Shown here in pieces: positions 1-6,865 of a DNA stretch of 6,865 bases (the first letter of the stretch is position 1; every line of letters begins with the position of its first letter). The notes under the pieces are model-generated. The model saw nothing but the letters and a program-made list of their open reading frames with translations. It made no database searches and was not told where the DNA came from. This stretch comes from Pseudomonas sp. (GTDB taxonomy: Bacteria; Pseudomonadota; Gammaproteobacteria; Pseudomonadales; Pseudomonadaceae), in assembly GCA_003523465.1 (NCBI GenBank), contig DQAA01000661.1:4568-11432 (forward strand), written 5' to 3'. The translations under genes and the position numbers were made by a program.

Positions 1-61
1 TTTGGGCTGTCGCATGAACCGTCAGGATCAGCGAGCGGGAAAATCCTTCATGAAGCGGTTA

Positions 62-412
62 TCAGTTGGATTTCAGGCCATCAGCCGAAACGGCCTGGAC
101 GCCTTTGATCTTCTTGGCGATAGCGACCGCCATGTCTTTCTGTGCATCGGTCACAGCCACGTCGGACGACAGGGACACGACGCCTTTGTTGGTTTCGACC
201 TTGATGTCGGTACCAGGAATGCCTTTCTCGGTGACCAGATCAGCTTTGACCTTGGTGGTGATCCAGGTATCGGAAGTAGCTTCCTTCGCTTTGGTCACTT
301 CACCGGCTGCGAGGGTCAGCGGAGCCTGAGTGGATTGTTGAGCAAAGGCGACGTTGCCCAGGGTCAGGGTCAGGGCAGTAGCGGTGGCAGCAGCAATAGC
401 GAACTTCTTCAT
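62..412 (-). CDS. Exported BON-domain protein (small periplasmic, single BON domain)
   Basis: Encodes 116 residues from ATG at 412. The first 24 residues look like a Sec signal peptide: a Lys-Lys start, an Ala/Thr/Leu-rich core and a VAFA cleavage site before QQ. Mature protein is therefore about 92 residues and probably periplasmic. Residues about 48-115 fit a BON domain: an amphipathic segment beginning DTWITTKVKADL, then the strand-turn-strand DIKVETNKGVVSL with its conserved glycine (G77), then a second helix and strand ending VQAVSADGLKSN. BON domains occur in OsmY-type envelope-stress proteins and are thought to bind membranes or lipid. This one has a single BON, where OsmY has two. A GTG at 421 in the same frame would add three residues but overlaps the Shine-Dalgarno; AGGAG at 421-425 lies 8 nt before the ATG, which decides the start. 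It is separated from pnp by a terminator, so it is likely its own transcription unit. The precise role is unknown. Confidence 0.88.
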   Translation of the reverse strand: MKKFAIAAATATALTLTLGNVAFAQQSTQAPLTLAAGEVTKAKEATSDTWITTKVKADLVTEKGIPGTDIKVETNKGVVSLSSDVAVTDAQKDMAVAIAKKIKGVQAVSADGLKSN

Positions 413-439
413 ACGAGACACTCCTGTTTTTCGAAAGGT

Positions 440-466
440 CCTGCGCCGACATGTCCTGGCGGCAGG
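440..466 (-). other. Small hairpin in the BON gene 5' leader
   Basis: On the transcribed strand CCTG-C-CGCC pairs with GGCG-CAGG around a 10-nt loop that itself contains the palindrome GACATGTC; one C is bulged. If transcription starts near 470, as the -24/-12 element predicts, the hairpin would sit almost at the mRNA 5' end and could protect it. A function is inferred only from position. Confidence 0.35.
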
Positions 467-479
467 TGTAACTCTGTTA

Positions 480-497
480 TTGCAGGGGCTGTGCCAG
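480..497 (-). promoter_or_regulatory. Candidate sigma-54 (-24/-12) promoter for the BON gene
   Basis: On the minus strand the sequence reads CTGGCACAGCCCCTGCAA. It has the invariant GG (495-494) and GC (483-482) exactly 10 nt apart, and the -24 box TGGCAC is perfect. The -12 box is CTGCA where TTGCA is the consensus. Predicted start is near 470, about 58 nt before the ATG. It lies in the only large non-coding region upstream of this gene. No well-spaced sigma-70 pair was clear: the best is TTGTTT-17-ATTTAA in the AT-rich block just upstream, with a poor -10. The match is by eye and chance matches occur. Confidence 0.45.
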
Positions 498-561
498 TTT
501 TTAAATCAAATAAAAGCTTTTAAAAACAACAATTTATAAATTTCGAAAATTTACAGGATCG

Positions 562-572
562 TGCAATTTGCA
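562..572. repeat. TTGCA inverted repeat, spacer 1
   Basis: TGCAA-T-TTGCA is a perfect 5-bp inverted repeat between the pnp terminator and the candidate BON promoter. Together with the 591-605 repeat it makes four TTGCA/TGCAA half-sites within 45 bp. Centred about 97 bp upstream of the predicted BON transcript start, it could be an activator site. No regulator is known from the sequence. Confidence 0.35.
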
Positions 573-590
573 AAGTGCCGCCTGGTTTCG

Positions 591-605
591 CTTGCAAGAT
601 GCAAG
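591..605. repeat. TTGCA inverted repeat, operator-like
   Basis: CTTGCA-AGA-TGCAAG is a perfect 6-bp inverted repeat. It is centred about 128 bp upstream of the predicted sigma-54 start, in the distance range usual for enhancer-binding proteins. It lies just downstream of the pnp terminator, so it is outside the pnp mRNA if termination is efficient. Confidence 0.4.
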
Positions 606-628
606 TCGCTCCAGCAATTCGCGCGCAT

Positions 629-655
629 AAAAAAAGGATCCCCGAGGGGATCCTT
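629..655 (-). terminator. Rho-independent terminator of the infB-pnp operon
   Basis: On the minus strand AAGGATCCCC and GGGGATCCTT are perfectly complementary (634-655) with a tight central loop, and the stem runs into seven consecutive Ts (635-629). It begins 23 nt after the pnp stop codon. This is a textbook intrinsic terminator and marks the operon end. The reverse direction has only the weak tract TTCTTT, so it is not a convincing bidirectional terminator. Confidence 0.93.
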
Positions 656-678
656 CTTTCAACGCAAGTCGCGAGGAC

Positions 679-2784
679 TTAGACGCCCGAAGCCTTGGCT
701 GCGGCAACGTCCTTGATCGACAGCTTGATACGACCGCGGTTGTCTACGTCCAGCACCAGAACTTCGACTTCCTGACCTTCTTTCAGAATGTCGGTGACTT
801 TCTCGACGCGGGCATCGCTCAGCATCGAGATGTGCACCAGACCGTCCTTGCCCGGCAGGATGTTGACGAAGGCACCGAAGTCAACGATGCGCTCTACTTT
901 GCCGACGTAGATCTTGCCGATCTCGGCCTCGGCGGTGATGCTCAGGACGCGCTGGCGAGCAGCTTCAGCGGCGTCTTTGGTCTCACCGAAGATCTTGATC
1001 GAGCCGTCGTCTTCGATATCGATCGAAGCCTTGGTTTCTTCGCAGATGGCACGAATGGTCGCGCCGCCTTTACCGATGACGTCACGGATCTTGTCGGTGT
1101 CGATCTTCATCGCGATCATGGTCGGCGCGTTTTCCGACAGCTCGCTGCGCGACTGGGCAATGATCTGGTTCATCTGGCCGAGGATGTTCAGGCGAGCGTC
1201 CAGGGCCTGGCCCAGGGCGATTTCCATGATCTCTTCGGTGATGCCGTTGATCTTGATGTCCATCTGCAGTGCGGTAACGCCTTTGGCAGTACCAGCAACC
1301 TTGAAGTCCATGTCGCCCAGGTGGTCTTCGTCACCCAGGATGTCGGTCAGGATGGCGAACTTCTCGCCTTCTTTCACCAGACCCATCGCGATACCGGCAA
1401 CCGGCGCCTTCATCGGTACACCGGCGTCCATCAGAGCCAGGGAAGCACCGCAGACCGAAGCCATGGAGCTGGAACCGTTGGATTCGGTGATTTCCGAAAC
1501 CACGCGGATGGTGTACGGGAACACGTCAGCGGCCGGCAGCATGGCCTGGACCGAACGGCGGGCCAGACGGCCGTGACCGATTTCACGACGGCCAGCACCG
1601 CCCATGCGACCACACTCGCCCACCGAGAACGGAGGGAAGTTGTAGTGCAGCATGAAGGGGTCTTTCTTCTCACCTTCGAGGGTGTCCAGCAGCTGGGCGT
1701 CACGGGCAGTGCCGAGGGTCGCAACGACCAGGGCCTGGGTTTCGCCACGGGTGAACAGTGCGGAACCGTGAGTCTTCGGCAGAACACCGACTTCGATGTT
1801 CAGAGGACGAACGGTCTTGGTGTCGCGGCCGTCGATACGTGGCTTGCCGTTGACGATGTTTTCGCGAACGGTGCGGTATTCGATCTCGCCGAAGATTTCT
1901 TTGACTTCAGCAGCCGAGGCCTGGCCTTCTTCACCGGAGAACTTGGCGATCGCCTGATCGCGCAGTTCGCCCAGGCGAGCGTAACGGTCGGCCTTGACGG
2001 TGATGGTGTAGCCCTGGGAAACGGCGTCGCCGAACTCAGCGCGAACGGCGTTCAGCAGTTCAGTGTTGGCAACGGCTGGTTTCCAGTCCCAGGTCGGCTT
2101 GGCGGCTTCGGCAGCCAGCTCCTTGACGGCCTGGATAACGGCCTGGAATTCGTCGTGGGCGAACAGCACGGCGCCCAGCATCTGGTCTTCGGTCAGCTCT
2201 TTGGCTTCGGATTCGACCATCAGAACGGCGTCGGAGGTACCGGCGACGACCATGTCCAGGCTGGAGGCAGCCAGTTGCTCGTAGGTCGGGTTCAGCAGGT
2301 AGCCGGTGCTTTCATGGAAAGCAACGCGGGCGGCGCCGATCGGGCCTTCGAACGGGATGCCGGAAATGGCCAGGGCAGCCGAGGTACCGATCATCGCAGC
2401 GATGTCCGGATCGGTCTTCTTGCTGGTGGAGACGACGGTGCAGACAACCTGCACTTCGTTCATGAAACCTTCTGGGAACAGCGGACGGATCGGACGGTCG
2501 ATCAGGCGCGAGGTCAGGGTTTCTTTCTCGGAAGGACGACCTTCACGCTTGAAGAAACCGCCAGGAATCTTGCCGGCAGCGTAGGTCTTTTCCTGGTAGT
2601 GCACGGACAGCGGGAAGAAGCCCTTGCCAGGATCAGCCTGCTTGGCACCGACCACGGTCACCAGCACGGTGACGTCGTTGTCGACGGTGACCAGCACAGC
2701 GCCGGATGCTTGACGAGCAATACGGCCCGTCTCGAGGGTAACGGTCGATTGACCGAATTGGAATTTCTTGATTACCGGGTTCAC
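679..2784 (-). CDS. pnp: Polyribonucleotide nucleotidyltransferase (PNPase)
   Basis: PNPase degrades RNA 3' to 5' by phosphorolysis, releasing nucleoside diphosphates. It is a trimer and often part of the RNase E degradosome. The 701 residues cover the whole family architecture: first RNase PH-like domain (about 12-145), an alpha-helical linker, second RNase PH-like domain (about 325-545), KH domain with the GxxG loop GKGG at 571-574, and S1 domain (about 622-691). The catalytic core is intact: [15 protein letters not shown] with serines 438-440, and the [14 protein letters not shown] stretch giving D487 and D493, matching E. coli D486 and D492. Translation starts at GTG; the in-frame start [11 protein letters not shown] fits the family. 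AGGA (2789-2792) lies only 4 nt from the GTG and AAGG a little further up. It is the last gene of the operon and follows a highly structured 250-nt leader that probably mediates its post-transcriptional control. Confidence 0.98.
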   Translation of the reverse strand: MNPVIKKFQFGQSTVTLETGRIARQASGAVLVTVDNDVTVLVTVVGAKQADPGKGFFPLSVHYQEKTYAAGKIPGGFFKREGRPSEKETLTSRLIDRPIRPLFPEGFMNEVQVVCTVVSTSKKTDPDIAAMIGTSAALAISGIPFEGPIGAARVAFHESTGYLLNPTYEQLAASSLDMVVAGTSDAVLMVESEAKELTEDQMLGAVLFAHDEFQAVIQAVKELAAEAAKPTWDWKPAVANTELLNAVRAEFGDAVSQGYTITVKADRYARLGELRDQAIAKFSGEEGQASAAEVKEIFGEIEYRTVRENIVNGKPRIDGRDTKTVRPLNIEVGVLPKTHGSALFTRGETQALVVATLGTARDAQLLDTLEGEKKDPFMLHYNFPPFSVGECGRMGGAGRREIGHGRLARRSVQAMLPAADVFPYTIRVVSEITESNGSSSMASVCGASLALMDAGVPMKAPVAGIAMGLVKEGEKFAILTDILGDEDHLGDMDFKVAGTAKGVTALQMDIKINGITEEIMEIALGQALDARLNILGQMNQIIAQSRSELSENAPTMIAMKIDTDKIRDVIGKGGATIRAICEETKASIDIEDDGSIKIFGETKDAAEAARQRVLSITAEAEIGKIYVGKVERIVDFGAFVNILPGKDGLVHISMLSDARVEKVTDILKEGQEVEVLVLDVDNRGRIKLSIKDVAAAKASGV

Positions 2785-2881
2785 GGTTTCCTACCTTTTC
2801 AGTTGCACTTGGGGGAACTGGTTTCTTGCGAATTCTTGGGCAGCACGGGGAATCGGCCCCATTGACCGTCCAGATAAAACT

Positions 2882-2944
2882 AGAGGTTGGAAGCCTGCCC
2901 TGCCTTCGCGCAAAGCACGAAGGCGAGACAGCCAACCAACCTCT
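2882..2944 (-). promoter_or_regulatory. Long hairpin in pnp leader, candidate RNase III processing site
   Basis: The outer arms AGAGGTTGG (2944-2936 on the transcript) and CCAACCTCT (2890-2882) pair perfectly over 9 bp. The apical arms GCCTTCG and CGAAGGC (2924-2918 with 2908-2902) pair over 7 bp and extend by about 3 pairs to a UUU loop. The middle section is mostly pairable with mismatches. The result is an extended double-stranded structure 97 nt upstream of the pnp start. It has no T-tract, so it is not a terminator. In E. coli, RNase III cuts a long stem in the pnp leader and PNPase then represses its own mRNA. The same role here is an inference from position and shape. Confidence 0.6.
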
Positions 2945-2958
2945 CGGATGCGCGGGGC

Positions 2959-3001
2959 GCGGTCGTCGACCAGGGAGCCGAAGCTCCCGGCTGACGACCG
3001 C
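2959..3001 (-). other. Long hairpin just after rpsO (UUCG-capped)
   Basis: GCGGTCGTC (3001-2993 on the transcript) pairs with GACGACCGC over 9 bp, and internally GGGAGC pairs with GCTCCC around the extra-stable tetraloop TTCG. The two helices join through a small irregular internal loop. It starts 33 nt after the rpsO stop codon and is followed by GC-rich sequence without Ts, so termination is unlikely. It may protect the rpsO 3' end from exonucleases or, with the next hairpin, form the rpsO-pnp processing region. Confidence 0.6.
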
Positions 3002-3034
3002 AGCACACCGCGCTCACCACTGGCCGGGCCGCTA

Positions 3035-3304
3035 TTAGCGACGCAGGCCCAGACGACCGATCAGGGCGCTGTAACGAGTGGCGTCTTTACCTTTCAGGTA
3101 GTCCAGCAGCTTGCGGCGCTGGTTTACCATGCGGATCAGACCACGACGGGAGTGGTGGTCTTTGCCGTTGGCCTTGAAGTGACCTTGCAGCTTGTTGATG
3201 TTGGCGGTCAGCAGGGCAACCTGCACTTCCGGGCTACCGGTATCGCCAGCAGCTTGCTGGTAGTCGGTTACGATCTGAGCTTTTTCTTCAACGCTGAGTG
3301 CCAT
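3035..3304 (-). CDS. rpsO: 30S ribosomal protein S15
   Basis: S15 is a primary binder of the 16S rRNA central domain, recruits S6/S18 and forms a bridge to the 50S subunit. The ATG at 3304 gives 89 residues, the usual length, beginning [10 protein letters not shown] and ending LIGRLGLRR. Family hallmarks are intact: [15 protein letters not shown] (22-36), the RNA-contacting DHHSRRGL (49-56) and [13 protein letters not shown] (59-71). The frame is open 29 codons further up to 3391, but GGAG at 3313-3316 is 8 nt before the ATG and the extra residues do not fit the family, so the shorter form is chosen. It lies between truB and pnp as in other gammaproteobacteria. The leader contains two hairpins that may be an S15 autoregulatory site. 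Confidence 0.98.
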   Translation of the reverse strand: MALSVEEKAQIVTDYQQAAGDTGSPEVQVALLTANINKLQGHFKANGKDHHSRRGLIRMVNQRRKLLDYLKGKDATRYSALIGRLGLRR

Positions 3305-3312
3305 TTGGCTTT

Positions 3313-3366
3313 CTCCGAAATCAAAGGAAACCCGAAGGCTTCCAACAGGCCAGGGACAAGTCCCTG
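3313..3366 (-). promoter_or_regulatory. Structured rpsO leader, candidate S15 feedback site
   Basis: Two hairpins precede rpsO. CAGGGA-CTTG-TCCCTG (3366-3351) is a perfect 6-bp stem. GGAAGCC-TTCG-GGTTTCC (3343-3326) is a 7-bp stem with a UUCG loop and a G-U pair next to C-G pairs. Just after it CTTTG (3326-3322) could instead pair with CGGAG (3317-3313, two G-U pairs), hiding the Shine-Dalgarno. S15 represses its own mRNA in several bacteria through diverse leader folds, some containing a G-U/G-C motif. The assignment here is inference. Confidence 0.4.
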
Positions 3367-3455
3367 TATTAAGTAAATGAGGTGTGACCATGCCTGTTGA
3401 CAGCCACCCTCGTGTCCACCAGCACCAGGCCGAAGCCTCTTGCTGGCGGTTTCGA

Positions 3456-4373
3456 TCATTCCGACCGAATCAGTCGACGTGGCGCGATGCGCCCGTCTTC
3501 GCTCACTTCACCGATACCGATGAAACGACCGTTGTGATCCTGAACGCGGACCATGCCGAACTTCGGCGCGTCCGGCGAACGTACCGGTTGTCCATGCAGC
3601 CAGTAAAACGCACTGTGCTCGGAAAACTGTAGCAGAGGCCAGTCTTGCAGACCGCTGTCGGATGGCATCAGGAAGCGGTCGATCGCTTCGTTGCCACCTT
3701 CGGCGTGGGCCGCCTCGAGTTCTTCGAGGGTCACGGTCTGGGCCAGTTCGAACGGTCCGGCATGGGTCCGGCGCAGTTCGGCGACATAAGCGCCACACCC
3801 GAGAACCTCGCCGATATCCTCGACCAGGGTGCGGATGTAGGTGCCTTTGCTGCAACCGACCGACAAGCGAACCCGGGTGCCTTCGCACTCCAGCAGTTCC
3901 AGGCGCGCAATAGTAACAGAACGCGCTTCACGCTCCACTACTTCCCCTGCACGAGCCAGCTTGTACAACGGCTGGCCGTCACGCTTGAGCGCCGAGTACA
4001 TCGGCGGTATCTGGCTGATTTCACCACGGAATTGTGGCAGAACCGCTTCAACGTCGGCGCGACCAACGGTCACGTCGCGGGTGCGCAGGATCTCGCCTTC
4101 TGCATCTGCGGTGCTGGTGGTCTGGCCCAGTTGCATGACCGTCTCGTAGCCCTTGTCGGAATCGAGCAGGTACTGGGAGAACTTGGTGGCTTCGCCAAAG
4201 CACAGTGGCAGCACGCCACTGGCCAGCGGATCGAGACTGCCGGTGTGCCCGGCCTTCTCGGCATTGAGCAGCCAGCGGACTTTCTGCAACGCGGCGTTGG
4301 AGGTGAACCCCAACGGTTTGTCGAGCAGGATGATGCCGCTGACATTACGGCGGATGCGTTTGACCTGGGCCAC
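3456..4373 (-). CDS. truB: tRNA pseudouridine(55) synthase
   Basis: TruB converts uridine 55 in the T-loop of most tRNAs to pseudouridine and also acts as a tRNA folding chaperone. The 305 residues contain the family's active site: [15 protein letters not shown] with the catalytic Asp at residue 48, Tyr76 in KGYETV, and the [14 protein letters not shown] motif with Arg181, all at the same numbers as in E. coli TruB. The last 55 residues or so form the PUA-like C-terminal domain. Start is GTG at 4373, giving [13 protein letters not shown], the usual Pseudomonas N-terminus. The GTG lies 3 nt after the rbfA TAA and uses an AAGGAG inside the end of rbfA, so the two are almost certainly translationally coupled. 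Stop is TGA at 3456-3458. Confidence 0.97.
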   Translation of the reverse strand: MAQVKRIRRNVSGIILLDKPLGFTSNAALQKVRWLLNAEKAGHTGSLDPLASGVLPLCFGEATKFSQYLLDSDKGYETVMQLGQTTSTADAEGEILRTRDVTVGRADVEAVLPQFRGEISQIPPMYSALKRDGQPLYKLARAGEVVEREARSVTIARLELLECEGTRVRLSVGCSKGTYIRTLVEDIGEVLGCGAYVAELRRTHAGPFELAQTVTLEELEAAHAEGGNEAIDRFLMPSDSGLQDWPLLQFSEHSAFYWLHGQPVRSPDAPKFGMVRVQDHNGRFIGIGEVSEDGRIAPRRLIRSE

Positions 4374-4376
4374 CGG

Positions 4377-4778
4377 TTACTCCTTGTCGCTGTCCGGAGC
4401 GTCACCGCTCTGGTGCAGGCTGTCCTCGGCAACGGCACGCTCGATCAGCGCCGACAGGTGGGCACCGCGGCTGACGCTTTCGTCGTAGTGGAAATGCAGT
4501 TGCGGCACGCTGCGCAGCTTCATTTCGCGGCCGAGCTGCATGCGCAGGAAGCCGGCGGCGGAGTTGAGGACTTTCAGGCTTTGCTGGATGGCTTCGGCAC
4601 CTTCCTCGCCCATGACGGTGATGAACACCTTGGCATGGCCGACATCGCGGCTGACGTCCACGGCGGTGATGGTCACCAGGCCGACACGCGGATCTTTCAC
4701 TTCACGACGGATCAGCTGGGCCAGCTCGCGCTGCATCTGATCGCCGATACGTTGGGTACGGCTGTATTCTTTTGCCAT
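4377..4778 (-). CDS. rbfA: 30S ribosome-binding factor A
   Basis: RbfA is a cold-adaptation and assembly factor that binds free 30S subunits and supports maturation of the 16S rRNA 5' end. The 133 residues begin [20 protein letters not shown], the family's N-terminal helix, followed by [18 protein letters not shown] and the KH-like helix-kink-helix with the interrupted motif SAAGFLR (Ala74-Ala75-Gly76), then [11 protein letters not shown] (91-101). The last 15 or so residues are acidic and probably disordered, as is common. An AGG at 4788-4790 lies 9 nt from the ATG, a modest ribosome binding site. It follows infB after a 122-nt spacer containing a strong hairpin and leads directly into truB. 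Confidence 0.97.
   Translation of the reverse strand: MAKEYSRTQRIGDQMQRELAQLIRREVKDPRVGLVTITAVDVSRDVGHAKVFITVMGEEGAEAIQQSLKVLNSAAGFLRMQLGREMKLRSVPQLHFHYDESVSRGAHLSALIERAVAEDSLHQSGDAPDSDKE
4380..4385 (-). promoter_or_regulatory. truB Shine-Dalgarno inside the rbfA end
   Basis: The last two sense codons of rbfA (AAG GAG, Lys-Glu) form a near-perfect Shine-Dalgarno, 6 nt before the truB GTG. It supports the GTG at 4373 as the truB start and indicates coupling of truB translation to that of rbfA. Confidence 0.8.
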
Positions 4779-4802
4779 GTCTTGCTACCTGTAACTAAAG
4801 CG

Positions 4803-4842
4803 GCAAACGCCCGGTCAGGCATAAAGCCTGACCGGGCGTTGC
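4803..4842 (-). other. Strong hairpin in the infB-rbfA spacer
   Basis: AACGCCCGGTCAGGC (4840-4826 on the transcript) and its exact complement (4820-4806) form a 15-bp uninterrupted stem with a 5-nt loop TTTAT. Two more GC pairs can form beyond one bulged base. On the transcribed strand it is followed by GTTTGCCGCTTTAG, with only a three-T run. It is therefore at best a weak or partial terminator, and could equally be a stability or processing element between infB and rbfA. It ends 24 nt before the rbfA start codon, just above the ribosome binding site. Confidence 0.75.
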
Positions 4843-4900
4843 GTTCAGAGCATCCAGCGGGGCCTTGCAGCCTCCGGCCTGGCGCTTCCAAGCTCGCGCA

Positions 4901-6865
4901 TCAGAGCGTACGAGCCACCTGGACTTTCTCGAAGACTTCGATCTTGTCGCCGATCTTGACGTCGTTGTAGCTCTTGACGCCAATACCGCACTCCATGCCG
5001 TTACGGACTTCGGAGGCATCGTCCTTGAAGCGACGCAGCGATTCCAGCTCGCCTTCGAAGATAACCACGTCTTCGCGCAGTACGCGGATCGGGCGGTTAC
5101 GGTAAACCGTACCTTCCACGACCATGCAACCGGCGATGGCGCCGAACTTCGGCGAACGGAACACGTCACGCACTTCGGCGATACCCAGGATGTTCTCGCG
5201 AACATCGCTGCCGAGCATGCCGGTCAGGGCTTTCTTGACGTCTTCGATGATGTCGTAGATTACGTTGTAGTAACGCATATCCAGACCTTCCTGCTCGACG
5301 ATACGGCGCGCGCCGGCATCGGCACGGACGTTGAAGCCGAACAGGACCGCATTCGAAGCCAGCGCCAGGTTGGCGTCGCTCTCGGTGATACCACCGACAC
5401 CGCCGGCGACCACGCGAACCTGAACTTCGTCGTTGCCCAGACCACCGAGGGAGCCCTGCAGGGCCTCGAGAGAACCACGAACGTCAGCCTTGAGGACGAT
5501 GTTGAGGGTCTTCTTCTCTTCCTGGCCCATGTTCTCGAAGATGTTTTCCAGCTTGCCAGCGTGTGCGCGAGCCAGTTTGACTTCGCGGAACTTGCCTTGA
5601 CGGAACAGAGCGACTTCGCGGGCTTTCTTCTCGTCGGCCACAACGCTCAGTTCGTCACCAGCATCCGGAGTGCCGTCCAGACCAAGGATCTCGACCGGAA
5701 TCGACGGGCCGGCTTCTTTAACAGGCTTGCCGTTCTCGTCGAGCATGGCGCGGACGCGGCCATAGTTGGAGCCGCACAGGACCATGTCACCCTGACGCAG
5801 GGTACCGTCTTGAACCAGCACGGTCGCTACCGGGCCACGGCCCTTGTCCAGACGCGATTCGACCACGACACCACGGCCTGGAGCGGTAGGCATTGCCTTG
5901 AGCTCGAGGATCTCGGCTTGCAGCAGGACGGCTTCGAGCAGTTCGTCGACACCGGTACCCATCTTCGCCGAAACCTTGACGAATGGAGTGTCTCCACCCC
6001 AGTCCTCGGAAGTCACGCCATGGACCGACAGTTCGTTACGGATGCGATCGAGGTCGGCACCCGGCTTGTCGATCTTGTTCACCGCGACTACCAGCGGAAC
6101 ACCCGCAGCCTTGGCGTGCTGGACGGCTTCGACGGTCTGCGGCATCACGCCGTCGTCCGCCGCGACCACCAGGATCACGATGTCAGTAGCCTTCGCACCA
6201 CGGGCACGCATGGCGGTAAACGCGGCGTGACCAGGGGTGTCGAGGAAGGTGACCATGCCGCGTTCGGTTTCGACGTGGTAGGCACCGATATGCTGGGTGA
6301 TACCACCGGCTTCGCCAGCGGCGACCTTGGCACGACGGATGTAGTCGAGCAGCGAGGTCTTACCATGGTCGACGTGGCCCATTACGGTCACGACCGGTGC
6401 ACGGGAAACGCTCTCGCCTTCGAACTTCAGCGACTCGGCCAGGGAATCTTCCAGGGCAGTGTCACTGATCAGGGTGACCTTGTGACCCAGCTCTTCGGCG
6501 ACCAGTTGAGCGGTCTCCTGGTCGAGCACCTGGTTGATGGTCACCGGAGTGCCCAGCTTGAACATGAACTTGACGACTTCAGCGGCCTTGACGGACATCT
6601 GTTGCGCCAGTTCGGAAACGGTAATGGTCTCGCCGATGGTCACGTCGCGGATAACCGGACCGGTCGGGTTCTGGAAACCATGAGCGTTGCGCTTCTTCGG
6701 CTTGCCCTTGCCACGACCGCCACGACGGAAGCCATCGCTTTCTTCGTCAGTAGTACGTGGTGCGGCACGTGGCGTAGGAGCTTTCTCTTTCTCCTTGACC
6801 TTGACCGAAACGCGCGGCGCTTCGTTGCGACGCTCGCCACCGCGACGATCGTCGTCACGGGCACG
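4901..6865 (-). CDS. infB: Translation initiation factor IF-2, N-terminus outside window
   Basis: IF2 is the GTPase that brings fMet-tRNA to the 30S subunit and promotes subunit joining. The window holds the C-terminal 654 residues; Pseudomonas IF2 is roughly 840 residues, so about 190 are missing at the right edge. Visible residues 1-70 are the charged Arg/Lys/Glu/Gly-rich linker. About 75-125 is a conserved IF2_N domain ([21 protein letters not shown]). The G domain follows with all motifs intact: G1 GHVDHGKT (163-170), G2 GGITQHIG (187-194), G3 DTPGH (209-213), G4 NKID (263-266) and G5 SAK (299-301). Then come the beta-barrel domain, domain III, and the fMet-tRNA-binding C2 domain (about 560-654, with NGMECGI). 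The frame is open to the right edge, so the GTG at 6643 is an internal valine codon, not a start. Stop is TGA at 4901-4903. nusA would be expected upstream. Confidence 0.98.
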   Translation of the reverse strand, partial: RARDDDRRGGERRNEAPRVSVKVKEKEKAPTPRAAPRTTDEESDGFRRGGRGKGKPKKRNAHGFQNPTGPVIRDVTIGETITVSELAQQMSVKAAEVVKFMFKLGTPVTINQVLDQETAQLVAEELGHKVTLISDTALEDSLAESLKFEGESVSRAPVVTVMGHVDHGKTSLLDYIRRAKVAAGEAGGITQHIGAYHVETERGMVTFLDTPGHAAFTAMRARGAKATDIVILVVAADDGVMPQTVEAVQHAKAAGVPLVVAVNKIDKPGADLDRIRNELSVHGVTSEDWGGDTPFVKVSAKMGTGVDELLEAVLLQAEILELKAMPTAPGRGVVVESRLDKGRGPVATVLVQDGTLRQGDMVLCGSNYGRVRAMLDENGKPVKEAGPSIPVEILGLDGTPDAGDELSVVADEKKAREVALFRQGKFREVKLARAHAGKLENIFENMGQEEKKTLNIVLKADVRGSLEALQGSLGGLGNDEVQVRVVAGGVGGITESDANLALASNAVLFGFNVRADAGARRIVEQEGLDMRYYNVIYDIIEDVKKALTGMLGSDVRENILGIAEVRDVFRSPKFGAIAGCMVVEGTVYRNRPIRVLREDVVIFEGELESLRRFKDDASEVRNGMECGIGVKSYNDVKIGDKIEVFEKVQVARTL

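Noticed and set aside
17..60. Terminator after the BON gene
   Set aside because: AACCG/CGGTT and AGGAT/ATCCT can form nested 5-bp stems, but they are short, separated by a large asymmetric loop, and have no T-tract on the transcribed strand. The true terminator may lie left of the window.
832..2865. 677-codon open frame on the plus strand, antisense to pnp
   Set aside because: It mirrors pnp, whose protein is unmistakable. Long antisense frames are expected opposite GC-rich, codon-biased genes. There is no convincing ribosome binding site and the translation has no recognisable domain.
2973..2988. REP-type dispersed repeat in the rpsO-pnp spacer
   Set aside because: GGGAGC with GCTCCC resembles the core of some Pseudomonas REP hairpins, but it is the top of a longer local hairpin and no second copy occurs in the window. 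Only a genome-wide search could reopen this.
3367..3420. Internal promoter for rpsO in the truB-rpsO spacer
   Set aside because: CTTAAT near 3370 was considered as a -10, but it lacks the key second-position A and has no good -35 at 16-18 nt (the best is CAGGCA). An rpsO promoter is known in E. coli, but the sequence here does not support one by eye.
3645..4970. 441-codon open frame on the plus strand, antisense to truB and rbfA
   Set aside because: It crosses two real genes and a spacer hairpin, has no recognisable protein content and no ribosome binding site; a compositional shadow.
6641..6643. GTG as an internal start giving a short IF2 isoform
   Set aside because: Shorter IF2 forms exist in some bacteria, but no Shine-Dalgarno precedes this codon and it lies directly at the edge of the conserved IF2_N domain, so it is read as an internal valine.
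6640..6864. Arg/Ser/Val-rich open frame overlapping the right end on the minus strand
   Set aside because: It is a shifted reading of the infB linker. The infB frame itself is open to the window edge and gives the expected charged linker and IF2_N domain.

Overview
The window carries the 3' part of the conserved bacterial translation/RNA-decay operon, read entirely on the minus strand: infB (5' end outside the window) - rbfA - truB - rpsO - pnp. After a strong intrinsic terminator comes a separate small gene for an exported BON-domain protein. Gene order, protein lengths (RbfA 133, TruB 305, S15 89, PNPase 701 aa), the GC-rich coding sequence and the wording of the proteins (for example TruB beginning [10 protein letters not shown] and PNPase ending AAAKASGV) point to a gammaproteobacterium of the genus Pseudomonas. 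The genus comes from recalled family sequences, not from a search.

Layout in the direction of transcription (right to left): 6865-4901 infB, lacking its N-terminal part; 4900-4779 spacer with a 15-bp perfect stem; 4778-4377 rbfA; 4373-3456 truB, starting at GTG three bases after the rbfA stop with its Shine-Dalgarno inside the last rbfA codons; 3455-3305 spacer/leader with two small hairpins; 3304-3035 rpsO; 3034-2785 spacer with two long hairpins; 2784-679 pnp (GTG start); 655-629 terminator hairpin with a seven-T tail; about 628-413 an AT-rich regulatory region with TTGCA inverted repeats and a sigma-54-like -24/-12 element; 412-62 the BON-domain gene; 61-1 downstream sequence with nothing assignable.

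The operon genes share one theme. IF2 starts translation with fMet-tRNA, RbfA matures the 30S subunit and 16S 5' end, TruB makes pseudouridine 55 in tRNA, S15 is a primary 16S binder, and PNPase degrades RNA. The spacers hold most of the less routine signals: a hairpin lies in nearly every one. The paired hairpins ahead of pnp resemble in architecture the RNase III-processed pnp leader known from E. coli, and the rpsO leader could be an S15 feedback target. Apart from these RNA elements and the candidate sigma-54 promoter of the BON gene, this is ordinary core-genome sequence. I see no mobile element, CRISPR, RNA gene or new multi-gene system.
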